A stretch of 64,000 bases of DNA from Enoplolaimus lenunculus (GCA_030248215.1 JASANG010001435.1:1-64000), one strand, 5' to 3'. Shown: positions 9,761 to 21,856, counted from the first letter of the stretch. The notes: generated by a model not told the origin, from the letters alone. A program made the numbers and translations.

Positions 9761-12700
9761 AAACCAACCATTGGGGCGAAACAACCACGGGGTGACATGG
9801 TTCGTTGGGTAAACCAACCGTTGGGGTGAATGCAGCCATTGGGGTGAAACCAACCGTTTGGGTGAAACCGACTGTTGGGGTGAAACGAACCGTTGGGATG
9901 AAACAGACTGTTGGGGTGAAACCAACCGTTCGGGTGAAACCGACTGTTGGGGTGAAACCAACCGTTGCGGTGAAACCGACTGTTGGGGTGAAACTAACCG
10001 TTGGGGTGAAACCGACTGTTGGGGTAAAACCAACCGTTGGGGTGAAACCGACTGTTGGGGTGAAACCAACCGTTGGGGTGAAACCAACCGTTGGGGTGAA
10101 ACCAACCGTTGGGGTGAAACCAACCGTTGGGGTGAAACCAACCGTTGGGGTGAAACCAACCGTTGGGGGAACAACCATTGGGGTGAAACCAACCGTTGGG
10201 GTGAAACCAACCGTTGAATTGAAACCAACCGTTGGGGTGAAACCGACTATTGGGTTGAAACCAACCAACCGACTGTTGGGGTGAAACCAACCGGTGGGGT
10301 GAAACCGACTGTTGGGGTGAAACCAACCGTTGGGGTGAAACCAACCGTTGGGGTGAAACCAACCGGTGGGGTGAAACAGACTGTTGGGGTGAAACCAACC
10401 GTTGGGGTGAAACCAACCGTTGGGGTGAAACCAACCGTTGGGGTGAAATCAACCGTTGGGGTGAAACCAACCATGCGGGTGAAACCAACCGTTGGGGTGA
10501 AACTAACCGTTGCGCTGAAACCAACCATTGGGGTAAAACCAATCATTGGGGTGAAACCAACCGTTGGGGTGAAACCAACCGTTGCGTTGAAACTAACCGT
10601 TGGGGTGAAACCAACCGTTGGGGTGAAATCAACCGTTGGGGTGAAACCAACCGTTGGCGTGAAACCAACAGTTGAGGTGAAACCAACCATTGGGGTGAAA
10701 CCAACCATTGGGGTGAAACCAACCGTTGGGGTGAAACCAACCGTTGAGGTGAAATCAACTGTTGGGGTGAAACCAACCGTTGGGGTGAAACCAACCGTTG
10801 GGGTGAAACCGACTGTTGCGGTGAAACCAACCGTTGGGTGAAACCGACAGTTGGGGTGAAAGCAACCGTTGCGGTGAAACCGACTGTTGGGATGAAAGCA
10901 ACCGTTGGGGTGAAACCGACTGTTGGGGTGAAAGCAACCGTTGGGGTGAAACCGACTGTTGGGATGAAACCAACCGTTGGGGTGAAACCAACCGTTGGGG
11001 TGAAACCGACTGTTGGGGTGAAACCAACTGTTTGGGTGAAACCAACCGTTGGGGTGAACCTAACCGTTGCGCTGAAACCAACCGTTGGGGTAAAAGCAAT
11101 CATTGGGGTGAAACCAACCATTGGGGTGAAACCAACGGTTGGGTTGAAACTAACCGTTGGGGTGAAACCAACCGTTGGGGTGAAATCAACCGTTGGGGTG
11201 AAACCAACCATGCGCGTGAAACCAACCGTTGGGGTGAAACTAACCGTTGCGCTGAAACCAACCATTGGGGTAAAACCAATCATTGGGGTGAAACCAACCG
11301 TTGGGGTGAAACCAACCGTTGCGTTGAAACCAACCGTTGGGGTAAAAGCAATCATTGGGGTGAAACCAACCATTGGGGTGAAACCAACGGTTGGGTTGAA
11401 ACTAACCGTTGGGGTGAAACCAACCGTTGGGGTGAAACCAACCGTTGGGGTGAAACCAATCGTTGGCGTGAAACCAACCGTTGGGGTGAAACCAACCGTT
11501 GGGGTGAAACCAACCGTTGGGGTGAAACCAACCGTTGGGGTGAAACCAACCGTTGGGGTGAAACCAACTGTTGGGGTAAAACCAACCGTTGGGGTGAAAC
11601 CAACAGTTGGGGTGAAACCGACTGTTGCGGTGAAACCAACAGTTGGGGTGAAACCGACTGTTGGGGTGAAAGCAACGGTTGGGTTGAAACTAACCGTTGG
11701 GGTGAAACCAACAGTTGGGGTGAAACCGACTGTTGGGGTGAAAGCAACCGTTGGGGTGAAACCGACTGTTGGGGTGACAGGAACCGTTGGGGTGAAACCA
11801 ACCGTTGGGGTGAAACCAACTGTTGGGGTGAAACCAACCGTTGGGGTGAAACCAACCGTTGGGGTGAAACCGACTGTTGCGGTGAAACCAACCGTTGGGT
11901 GAAACCGACAGTTGGGGTGAAAGCAACCGTTGGGGTGAAACCGACTGTTGGGATGAAAGCAACCGTTGGGGTGAAACCGACTGTTGGGGTGAAAGCAACC
12001 GTTGGGGTGAAACCGACTGTTGGGATGAAACCAACCGTTGGGGTGAAACCAACCGTTGGGGTGAAACCGACTGTTGGGGTGAAACCAACTGTTTGGGTGA
12101 AACCAACCGTTGGGGTGAACCTAACCGTTGCGCTGAAACCAACCGTTGGGGTAAAAGCAATCATTGGGGTGAAACCAACCATTGGGGTGAAACCAACGGT
12201 TGGGTTGAAACTAACCGTTGGGGTGAAACCAACCGTTGGGGTGAAACCAACCGTTGGTGTGAAACCAATCGTTGGCGTGAAACCAACCGTTGGGGTGAAA
12301 CCAACCGTTGGGGTGAAACCAACCGTTGGGGTGAAACCAACCGTTGGGGTGAAACCAACCGTTGGGGTGAAACCAACTGTTGGGGTGAAACCAACCGTTG
12401 GGGTAAAACCAACAGTTGGGGTGAAACCGACTGTTGCGGTGAAACCAATAGTTGGGGTGAAACCGACTGTTGGGGTGAAAGCAACCGTTGGGGTGAAACC
12501 AACCGTTGGGGTGAAACCAACAGTTGGGGTGAAACCGACTGTTGGGGTGAAAGCAACCGTTGGGGTGAAACCGACTGTTGGGGTGAAAGGAACCGTTGGG
12601 GTGAAACCAACCGTTGGGGTGAAACCAACTGTTGGGGTGAAACCAACCGTTGGGGTGAAACCAACCGTTGGGGTGAAACCGACTGTTGCGGTGAAACCAA

Positions 12701-13583
12701 CCGTTGGGTGAAACCGACAGTTGGGGTGAAAGCAACCGTTGGGGTGAAACCGACTGTTGGGATGAAAGCAACCGTTGGGGTGAAACCGACTGTTGGGGTG
12801 AAAGCAACCGTTGGGGTGAAACCGACTGTTGGGATGAAACCAACCGTTGGGGTGAAACCAACCGTTGGGGTGAAACCGACTGTTGGGGTGAAACCAACTG
12901 TTTGGGTGAAACCAACCGTTGGGGTGAACCTAACCGTTGCGCTGAAACCAACCGTTGGGGTAAAAGCAATCATTGGGGTGAAACCAACCATTGGGGTGAA
13001 ACCAACGGTTGGGTTGAAACTAACCGTTGGGGTGAAACCAACCGTTGGGGTGAAACCAACCGTTGGGGTGAAACCAATCGTTGGCGTGAAACCAACCGTT
13101 GGGGTGAAACCAACCGTTGGGGTGAAACCAACCGTTGGGGTGAAACCAACCGTTGGGGTGAAACCAACCGTTGGGGTGAAACCAACTGTTGGGGTGAAAC
13201 CAACCGTTGGGGTGAGACCAACAGTTGGGGTGAAACCGACTGTTGCGGTGAAACCAACAGTTGGGGTGAAACCGACTGTTGGGGTGAAAGCAACCGTTGG
13301 GGTGAAACCAACCGTTGGGGTGAAACCAACAGTTGGGGTGAAACCGACTGTTGGGGTGAAAGCAACCGTTGGGGTGAAACCGACTGTTGGGGTGAAAGGA
13401 ACCGTTGGGGTGAAACCGACTGTTGGGGTGAAAGCAACCTTTGGGGTAAAACCAACTGTTGGGATGAAACCAACCGTTGGGGTGAAACCAACCGTTGGGG
13501 TGAAACCGACTGTTGGGGTGAAACCAACCGTTGGGGTGAAACCGGCTGTTGTGGTGAAACGAACCGTTGGGATGAAACCAACC
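9761..13583. repeat. 18-bp minisatellite array 2
   Basis: About 210 copies of the same 18-bp unit as array 1, in the same orientation. The outer units are degenerate (for example TTGGGGCGAAACAACC near 9771), while inner units are nearly identical, as expected if homogenisation is strongest in the middle. A 17-bp unit lacking one G, followed by AACCGACAGTTGG, recurs at about 10833, 11894 and 12703, giving higher-order blocks of about 1061 and 809 bp. The longest open frame inside reaches 625 codons but is only repeated hexapeptides and crosses a frame change at the 17-bp unit; I do not call it a gene. Confidence 0.97.
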
Positions 13584-14844
13584 ACAAGCTCTATAAAGTG
13601 GTGAAAGTTATAACAGTAAAATTACATAGCTAACGGGAAAAAAGTGCTGAATCAAAATGGAAAATTTCGTGCACTTTCTGTAACAAGTTTTTTGACCGTA
13701 ACTACTGAAGGCCACGCTCTTTTGGCAAATCCTTTGGCACAGATATTCCCGACGGACCAGTATACCAGTGTACAAAATTTAAACGAAATAGGTCTGCTAT
13801 TACTTGAGAACCAACATGCAAACTAAACTAAAAATACGCCCTTGAGAAGCGCGAACCATATATATGAACACTATCGTGTTCATATGATTACTGCCACACA
13901 ATACTGGCCTTTTACACACGAGACGAAAAATATTTTTAAGCGTTGTTATGTGTGTGTGTATATTTTATACACTACACACAAATACCGGTTTTCTGTGTGA
14001 TTGATATTGTGATAGTTTATATGTGATAATAGGACTAGTTTGTGATATTTAGCCACACGATATATTTTTCCTGTGGTGATACGCAACTGTGATACTGGCT
14101 AGGTGGTATAATAGACCAACGATACTCTGGCTTGTAAATTGTACGCACTAATTGATAGGGGATTCCCAATATGCGAATTCTGAATTCGCGATCCAATTTG
14201 GCACAAGTACCTATAACTAGAAAAGTTCGGGCTTTTCGGAGACCATCGTGGTCACCAGGTAAACTAGGAAGATGTTAGTAGACATGGATTAGAATACTAG
14301 GATTGTCAGGGGACTGGGCGAGTTCATCCAATTCCAGCCTTAACAAGGGTTTCGATCTCCGATTTAGAACTCAGAAGCCCGTCGAACTTGCTAATAGACA
14401 GAACTATGGTTAAGGTTTAATGACAAGTAATATAACGTATTAATACGAGTACAAGTAATAGTAAAAAGAACACAACTTACTAATACCAGGATACGATTAG
14501 TTTTCAACTACAATAGTTGGAAACTAAGTGAAAACTAAATTAGAAATCATCAATCGAAACTAATCGTAACTTAATATCAAAACAACATTGAGAAAACTAT
14601 AAGTTAACTAAACTCATTTTCCAACTCTAGTAGATAATCACCACACAAGAGAAACACAATAATAATAACAACACTGAATAGAACGAAAACCGACCTGGTT
14701 GTCTTCTCTGAAATCCAGAACTAGAATCTGAGCAAAATACTCGTTATTTTCCTCATGCAAAATTATATATTCAAACCAGTTTTCTTGATCCAGATATATA
14801 ATGAATTTTCCTCTTTATTAATTCTAGGTTTTCCTCCCAGAGAG
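13584..14844. other. gene-poor stretch between array 2 and right direct repeat
   Basis: AT-rich, about 1.26 kb. It holds a perfect 10-bp hairpin at 13862-13885 (ATATGAACAC/GTGTTCATAT), an 8-bp perfect inverted pair at 14173-14189 (GCGAATTC/GAATTCGC) and a TG/TA-rich stretch around 13940-13985. A 60-codon frame at 13644-13826 (+) matches nothing I know. This segment has no counterpart beside the left direct repeat. Confidence 0.5.
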
Positions 14845-14851
14845 GAAAACC
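14827..14851. repeat. perfect 10-bp stem-loop at the direct-repeat edge
   Basis: GGTTTTCCTC and GAGGAAAACC are exact inverted copies around a 5-nt loop (CCAGA). The right arm forms the first bases of the 116-bp direct repeat. In the left copy only GAAAACC remains next to the minisatellite. Confidence 0.75.
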
Positions 14852-14961
14852 AGTTTTTCTGTTGAATGAATTTACTGAGCGAAAATAACCTAAGTCTACC
14901 GGTGTGTCATTACCCGGTTATGTCTTTACCGTTCAGGCATCAGCTGTGGGGACCGCTCACA
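14845..14961 (-). repeat. 116-bp direct repeat, right copy
   Basis: Same sequence and orientation as 4605-4720 with about five differences. Read on the - strand it starts TGTGAGCGG and runs into the perfect hairpin at 14827-14851 and then a sequence containing AATAAA. If it is a terminal repeat, the bracketed unit would be about 10.3 kb and transcribed from right to left, in line with the open frames in the GC-rich island. Confidence 0.85.
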
Positions 14962-15820
14962 GCCTCAATGCATCGTCATGTTACACATACTGCTAGAAAA
15001 CTGTCAAATTTTGTTCAATAACCGGTAATTGTCGACATATATAATAGAATCTAGTTCAGCCGCCGATTTATACAATAAGCTGAATCTTCGATAGTGCTAC
15101 CACCAAACTAGCTAAAAATTTCGCCAGGCTAGTTTTTCATACACAACTTATAATTGAAGTTTGTGATTTAAATGATAAAACAGAAACCTGGCGCGCTGTA
15201 GTTTTCTATGACTGCAGTAAAAATATGCCATTATAACGTGCAAGTTCATAAAATAGCTTGTTCTTTGTGGCATGTTCTTGTATTCGAAGAATACAATTTC
15301 ATAGCAGAAAATTAACAGATACCGGAAATTTCCTTGCTATGCAGCATGTTTTGTGGCAATCAAAGCCGACTTTAAATATTCAGAAGATTTCGTCTTTGTT
15401 GTGCAGGTTTCACTCTCTTCTTCTATTGAACGTTTCGCAGTAATGAGACCCGGTGAATATTGTGTTGCCAGTACAGTATTAAAACATCTTTGAAACTTTT
15501 ATATTTCAATATCCATTTCCTATTTCCGGTTCCGTTATTTTGATCACTATCCTGTTCCGTTGACACCCTGTTTTGGACTAAGGCAAGAAACAGACCAATG
15601 TGCGGGTCACAAATATTTATAAACTGGCCAGCCCTGAAGAAGATGCGAACACGAACTTTCATATTTTACATTTACCACTAGTAGCTGGAAATAAATCAAA
15701 ATGAGCGCTTCTTAGCTGGAAATAAAGCATAATGAGGGCTTCTGCTATGCACGTTTTTTCTTTTATCCATGCATGCGATGTAAACTACATTGTCCCGCTG
15801 AATGCTATGATACTCGCTAT
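14962..15820. other. gene-free AT-rich stretch
   Basis: No gene recognised. A 31-bp unit beginning TAGCTGGAAATAAA is tandemly duplicated at 15682-15743. Confidence 0.5.
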
Positions 15821-15915
15821 CAGGGTGCAACCGGAGGTGAAAAATGCCGGAGCCGGAGCCGGAGGTCAACGAAACTTCCCGAGCCGGAGCCGGAGGTGAC
15901 GCAAAACTAGGAAGT
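15821..15915. mobile_element. fragment of CAGGGTGCAACCGGA (hAT-like) element
   Basis: Begins CAGGGTGCAACCGGAGG and continues with GGAGCCGGAGCCGG motifs, the same start as the complete copy at 34033. The other end is not obvious, so I treat it as a fragment. Confidence 0.5.
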
Positions 15916-16261
15916 AAACATGATGGTTAATTAGTTAATTTTAGCCAATATCTGCAACATGTTGTTAAGTTAATTTTTTTTGTGCATAGCTTCAGCTAAA
16001 AGAAATTTACAATAGAAACAACGAATAGTGTCTGGTTAGTGTAAGGCCACTATGCACTGTGCAATGTGAGTGTAGCAACATTGGAGACCTTGTATACATG
16101 AAGTCTGCGTTGTCCTTGGACTCTGCAAAGAGACTAATTCTATTAAATATAACAACCTTCCACTGAGTTCCTAAAAATGACACTGGTCCTTAATACTCAG
16201 ACCTGTACAATTTGTTACACTAGTGCGCACACTATTGCATTGACGGCCCATTATAGTACAG

Positions 16262-17788
16262 ATGCCACCCTGTTTTCCGGGTAAATATTCCAATTACCAA
16301 AATACCAATTTTCCGAGTAATAATATCCCAATGTTTCAAATCGCAATATCCCGGAAAATTTTCCAATTTCCTAAAATAGCAACATCTTGCAAACTGTCCC
16401 AATTTCCCAAAATTACAACATACGGGTTATATTTGTGTTTTAGCCCACCGGGAACCTGATTTAAATTGTATTCTATGTGTAGATTGGAACGTTTTATCTC
16501 AGGAACTTGTCTTTCATTGTGTTCTCAAGGAAGGCTGTTGCCCATCCAAGCCCCACACTGGGCAATTTACTATATGTAGAAACTGCAATAAACATTGTTA
16601 TTGTCTATCAAATTTGTTTTCAAACAGCTCAACCTTAAAGGTGTATCACTAAATTGGATTCTGAGCAGGGGCGTTGCCAGGATTTCGATTCGGAAATTTC
16701 TTGATGGAAAAGCTTAATGTATCATTTACGGTTGACTGACGTGTGTTAAATTATATACAACAAATGGTCAGTTTTGCTCCACTCGTAAAGTGAAAGGTTG
16801 ACAAAATTTTATTTTCTCAAAGTCCCAATTTCAGTAGGATATTAATTTCCGAATTGCTCAAAATCCAAACTTTCCGGGTATATCCCAATTTCCCAATATT
16901 CCAATTTCCCAAAATCCCGAGCGAAAAATGTTGCGCCCGAAATGGCAATTTTCGGGTATAATGCCACTCTCACGAGTAATATCCCAATTTCCCAAAATCT
17001 CAATTTCCCAGGTAATATCACAATTTCCCCGGTATTCCCAAAATCCAAATTTTCAAAAATCCCGTAGGCAAAAAAAAGCTGTGCCCGAAATCGTAATTTC
17101 ATGGTAGAATCCGAATTTCCTCAAATCCCAATTTCCTGTTGTAATATCCCAATTTCTCGGACAATATCCAATTTTTTCAAAATCCAAATTTCCAAAATTC
17201 CGATCGAAAAAGAATGCGCCCATAAATCTCAGTTTCGGGGTAGAATGCCGATACCCCGGGTATATAATATCCGAATTTTCTTAAATTCAAAATTCCTGGG
17301 CAATATCTCAATTTCCCAAAATCCAAGTTGTCTAAATACCGAGCGAAAACTGTTCGCCCAAAATGGCAATTTTCGGGAAGATGCCAATTTTATGGGTTAT
17401 ATCCCACTATCCCAAAATCTCAATTTCCTGCGTATATATATATAATATCTCGATTAACCAAAATCCCAAATTTCCAAAATCCAAACAAGAAGGATGCGCC
17501 AGAAATCGTGATTTTATGGTAGAACCTGAATTCCACAAATCCTAATTTTCTGGTATAATACCCTAATTTCTCGGGTAAAATCCCAATCTCCCAAAATCCG
17601 AATTTTCCAAAATTCAGAGCGAAAAAGATTGCGCCCAAAATCTCAGTTTCGGGGTGGAATGCCGATTTCCCGGGTAATATTCCATCAATTTGCTAAAATT
17701 CCAGTTTCCCAATAAGATCTCAATTTCTCAAAATCCTAATTTCCCTAAATCTTGAGCGAAAACATTTGGGCCTAAAATTAATTGCGGC
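16262..17788. repeat. dimeric tandem repeat rich in CCCAATTTCCC
   Basis: About 1.5 kb of diverged tandem copies of ATATCCCAATTTCCCAAAAT-type sequence. A marker (GAGCGAAAA followed by GCGCCC) recurs at about 16919, 17203, 17340, 17615 and 17754. Alternate markers are 412-421 bp apart, and the sequence after them alternates (GGCAATTTTCGGG against CTCAGTTTCGGGG), so the repeat unit is a dimer of two diverged monomers. Short open frames here follow the repeat and are not genes. Confidence 0.8.
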
Positions 17789-18084
17789 GTTGAATTAAAC
17801 GTTTATTTCTCTTGTGTGAATAGCTTGAGCGATAATGCAAAGTTATACTTTAGTAGGAATGTACTTTCAAAATTTAAGTACGACTTAAAGTTTCGACGTC
17901 AAATTATTTGGTCCTGGAGTCATTTATGCGCTACAATAAGGGATAATTGACATTTAAGGACTCTAATTAGGGTTTAGTAACCCTATCCGCTTAACGAACT
18001 CTTAGGGACACGGACTCCTATTGATTGGGACGCAAAATGCCCCCCCCCGCTCTTATTACCCCACACTTATTCGGGTCGCTACAG
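17789..18084 (+). mobile_element. 3' part of TA-flanked element (GTAGTGACCCGAATAAGA family)
   Basis: Matches the right two-thirds of the complete copy at 44671: TTGAGCGATAATGCAA, CCTGGAGTCATTTATGCG, then CTTATTCGGGTCGCTACAG ending in TA. The left part is replaced by the dimeric tandem repeat. Confidence 0.75.
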
Positions 18085-19424
18085 TAAGTTGACAAATATA
18101 TTTGCTCAAATCGCAAACTAACAGTATTGTAACGGTCTAATTTAGTTTCATTTCCGGCTTCACCTCCAAGTCCGGCAAAGTTGGCCTCCGGCTCTGAGGG
18201 TACAGCATCTGTCGGGCTACAAGTTATCGGGCGGCGAGATGAATAAGCTTTTGAAAGGTCATATATAATAGTAAGTGACTTAAGTATCAGAGCAGTGCTA
18301 TAAGTTCAGAAAATCTCCGCTTGTCGACATCCGTCACCATTCGTCACCATACGGTATCGTACGGGCAGCTTAGTCCCTTTAGTCTGCTCCGTTCTTTAAA
18401 TTTTAGTTAGAGTGAAAAATATCTGACTGCACAGTGCTTGCAGATTTATATACGTATTCAATCTGTGTGGTAAATGCCGTTGTACTGGTGTACTAAATTA
18501 AGTGAACTGTATTCGCCAGCTGTGACAATTCGAACCGTATACTGAAAGACGACAATTTTGAAAATTCAAAATTTATATTTTTTAATATCTGTGAATGTGG
18601 TCAAAGATAACGAAGGTAAACGCAGTTGTCCGATCTCTCGTTTTGGACCTTTTACAATTCGATCAATGATAGCCTTATATGCTTTGTTTATAGGCACATC
18701 GAGTTCGTATATATAATACGAAGATATATGACAACGAAATTATAGTTTTTTGAAAACTTTAACCCTATGTTATCGTTGTTTTAGCAAAATAAATACTACG
18801 CGGAACCTTTGCCATCAGACGTAAACTTGACATCTTTGCCCTATGCTCAAGTGCATGCAGCATCAATCGGTATCTGCTGGTAGGTCTTGCAACTTTTGAA
18901 GCAAGAAATGGTGATCTTCGTTGACGCATGCCAGTTGAGTTAAAATCAGTTAGTTAAACTTCAACCGTTTCTTGGCAAATATATGTGAACACACACGTAT
19001 GCTGTGCGCAAGCGTACGTACATACAATGCAATGCATTATTGCATGTGCACATAAGCGAACAAGCGAATCTACGACAATTCGTCGCCCGACAACTTGTCG
19101 ACCAATAGTATATGAAAGCCAATAATAAATCTAAGCGTAATCCTAAGCGTATCCCTAAACCTAATGATAAACCTACGCATAATTATGGACGACGAAGTGT
19201 CGAGTCTATGAAATTGCGGATTACAAGTTGTATAGTCGACGAATTGTTGGCCGACTAATTGTCGTCATACCCGAACAGGCATATGCTTTTACATGGTATA
19301 TTTATCGAATTACTGTCACCCTGTTGACGTGCCCGATATCAGGTCCACTATCTGTCAGTCGTTGCTTGATTGAGAACACTATTGCTAACTGATGCTAGGA
19401 GTTACAGACAAATTACCTAAAAAT
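18085..19424. other. gene-free stretch
   Basis: No gene recognised. A GTCACCATTCGTCACCATAC segment near 18340 is related to the CG-rich element at 46621. A CCGGCTTCACCTCC-like stretch near 18155-18210 is related to the CAGGGTGCAACCGGA family. Confidence 0.45.
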
Positions 19425-19667
19425 CAGGGTGCGACCGGATATCGGGCTCAGGCTCCGTCGATAAATCGGCATCCGGCTCCGTCAAAAAATCCGCATCCGT
19501 TTCTGATATTTTAACTAGCCGGATGTTATTAAGAACTTCAAAAAAATTAAACCGTCATTTGTTTTATATCAACTATCATGGAACTGATTGACTAAGGGTT
19601 ACCTATACTCACGGTGCATCAAAGGAGAGGCCAGCGTCCGGCTCACTAAAGTTTAGCGCAACCCCTA
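19425..19667. mobile_element. probable copy of CAGGGTGCAACCGGA (hAT-like) family
   Basis: Starts CAGGGTGCGACCGGA and ends near GCGCAACCCCTA. The interior has the CCGGCTCCGTC motifs seen in other family members. No target duplication was found, so the borders are approximate. Confidence 0.5.
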
Positions 19668-20407
19668 CTTTTGCAATATATTTTTAATGTCATACAGGTG
19701 ATGGAAATGATTGCATGTACGGTGTACGTTTTTAATCTTCATTGGATTACAATAAACGCTGGAAAACTTGATAAAGAATACAAGCGTTATTTTAGGGATT
19801 AACAGTATATATCTCAGCATATTCTTATTCCTAGCACTAAAAACCTAAACTTCAGCGCATAAATAAATATGTAACTAAAGCTTAAGCTTAACAAAAATTC
19901 GCTCATCATGCACATATATTTGTAATTTGTATATAATTATACACGTGTTCCTCAATTCTGATCTACAATATTAAACCACTTGTTTAGCGCTGTCTAACTG
20001 TGCTAAATTTGTCTAAAGTCTAAGGTTAAATTATCCTTATATTTCAGATGATGTATAATCAACAGCAGCGTAACGAATTACGAAAAGTTTTTCTCGCACA
20101 AGCGCCGTTGTTTATACGTATATCCCATATAGTTAAAATATAACGGTTTGACCCCTTGGGAGCACCTCGAAATACGTACGAATAAAAAAAAAGTATTGCG
20201 GTGATATTCATTCAAAAATTGTGATTGAGATAAATATTTTTTTGTCAAATTTAAACAGATTCTTCGAGGTTGTAAATTTTGAAACTGGAAGTGATCCAAG
20301 TGCAATTGTGAAATAAAACAAACGGTTTGTTTTTTTAAAAATATTAACTCAAAAGCTTTAAAAACTTTTGTCAAAAAATACAAAACACCTTTCGAGTTTT
20401 GAGGATA

Positions 20408-20620
20408 CACTGAAAACAATGGTGAGCCAAACTGACTCTCTCCGAAGACGGCTTTTCGGGACTACACACATTGAGTCAAAATTCGACTACGCCAGAGTCA
20501 AATTCGATTCGATGGGTAGCATGATGTTTGACTCTCGCGGAGTGGAATTTGACTCAATTTGTGTCGTCCCGAAGAGCCTATTTCGCAGAGAATCAATTTG
20601 ACTCACCATTTTTTGCAGTG
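20408..20620. mobile_element. palindromic MITE flanked by TA (TGACTC family)
   Basis: 213-bp near-palindrome. Ends are CACTGAAAACAATGGTGAG and CTCACCATTTTTTGCAGTG, flanked by TA on both sides (20406-20407 and 20621-20622). The arms contain GAGTCAAATT repeats and CGGCTTTTCGGGACTACACA with its inverse. Frames open on either strand reflect the palindrome, not a gene. TA duplication suggests mobilisation by a Tc1/mariner-type transposase. Confidence 0.88.
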
Positions 20621-21272
20621 TAACTGCGCGTCCCGATGACGGTGCTAAAAACTTATGAAGCCCCGTTTTTATAATTAGCTTTAATTTGTAATTGACTTCA
20701 TCCTGGATTTATCGGATCTGTAAAATTAGCAAATGATCGAACTGAAAAAAAAGAAGTAAAAAAATTTACTAACAGCCATAAGGTATGGCGTACCGTATAC
20801 AACTTCGAGATTTGTCGTTTCAGTTAACGACGCTATTTTCTAATCAATACAATTTTACCTGATAGTTGAGAAGTTGTATAAGTTGAACTAAATATAAAAA
20901 TTTTTTTTCAACAGCACGTGTCATTTGCCTTATGCAACACAATATAATTGCACTTTATATGCGTGCATACTGTGCTACTGCAGTCTGGACATTACAATTT
21001 TAATTGCAAATTAAACAAGTCCGAAAGATACTGTGCAAATGATGTTTTTGAGACTTCCTCAATGTGTTAAGCGTGGACTTGTGTGCGCGTATTATAATTT
21101 TGAATGGACGGCGGACCGAGTTTTTGAAGAACGTTGTTACCCTTCAAAATCTAGGGCGCTGTCCGTTATTACATCTATATGGTAGTATTGGCCACCTGTT
21201 ATACTGTGACCTTTCGAAAAGTTTGAACCGTTAAAATTGTGGTTAGTTATATCTACTTACAAGACTGATTGT

Positions 21273-21326
21273 TTGAAATTTGAAATATTGTAAAAAAACT
21301 TGAAATTTGAAATATTGTAAAAAAAC
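21273..21326. repeat. 27-bp tandem duplication
   Basis: The unit TTGAAATTTGAAATATTG plus TAAAAAAAC is present twice with no differences, so it arose recently. Confidence 0.85.
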
Positions 21327-21409
21327 TACTACCTCTAATGGAAAAGTTTAATAAGTCGAAGTTGTAGCTTGTCAATTTACAGGTTCAGTGTGTTAGTATC
21401 TGGCAAATA

Positions 21410-21533
21410 CACTACGAAAACTAGTGAGTCAAATTGACTCCCTCCGAAATAGGCTCTACGGGACTACACAAACAGAGTAAAACTCTACTCCGCCAGAGTC
21501 AAATTCGACTCACAAAGAGAGCCAAACAATGGT
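21410..21533. mobile_element. truncated copy of the TGACTC palindromic MITE
   Basis: Begins after TA with CACTACGAAAACTAGTGAG and continues through AATAGGCTCTACGGGACTAC; most of the second arm is missing and it ends around GAGCCAAACAATGG. Confidence 0.7.
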
Positions 21534-21856
21534 CTTATTCGTCAATATCTCAAAACTTAAATAAGTAATTCTAACTGTTGTTTGCCGATAAATAAAAAAG
21601 TCAAATGCCTCAACGTAGCTTTCATAGTAGACCGCAGGCTCAGAACCCAAGTTTGAAAATAGAAAACAGTTTCTGTATCAGCCTGGAAATATATATTATT
21701 ATTTTTGCTTCAAAAGCTATTTTTTGTTCAGAAATAAATACAACTTGGTTATCAATTTCAGCACTGGCTCTGAACACTGAAGCGTAGAGTGTTAGAACTA
21801 TACGGTCCGCATGACCTCTGTTGGAAATTTTATCCAAAGTTAAGGATCAAGTCGGG

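Noticed and set aside
128-13633. Many long open frames (up to 625 codons) on both strands in the minisatellite arrays
   Set aside because: They are forced by an 18-bp unit that is a multiple of three, overlap in several frames at once, carry no unique sequence or domain, and end where the 17-bp units shift the frame.
13644-13826. 60-codon + strand open frame just right of array 2
   Set aside because: Looks moderately protein-like but matches nothing I know and has no supporting signals; too short to call.
4605-14961. Calling the bracketed block an LTR retrotransposon
   Set aside because: The direct repeats start with TG on the - strand, but I see no primer-binding site, reverse transcriptase, protease or integrase, and the repeats are only 116 bp.
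20368-20601. Open frames at 20368-20601, 59361-59600 and 63260-63526 that look alike
   Set aside because: They are translations of the palindromic TGACTC MITE and exist on both strands because of its symmetry.
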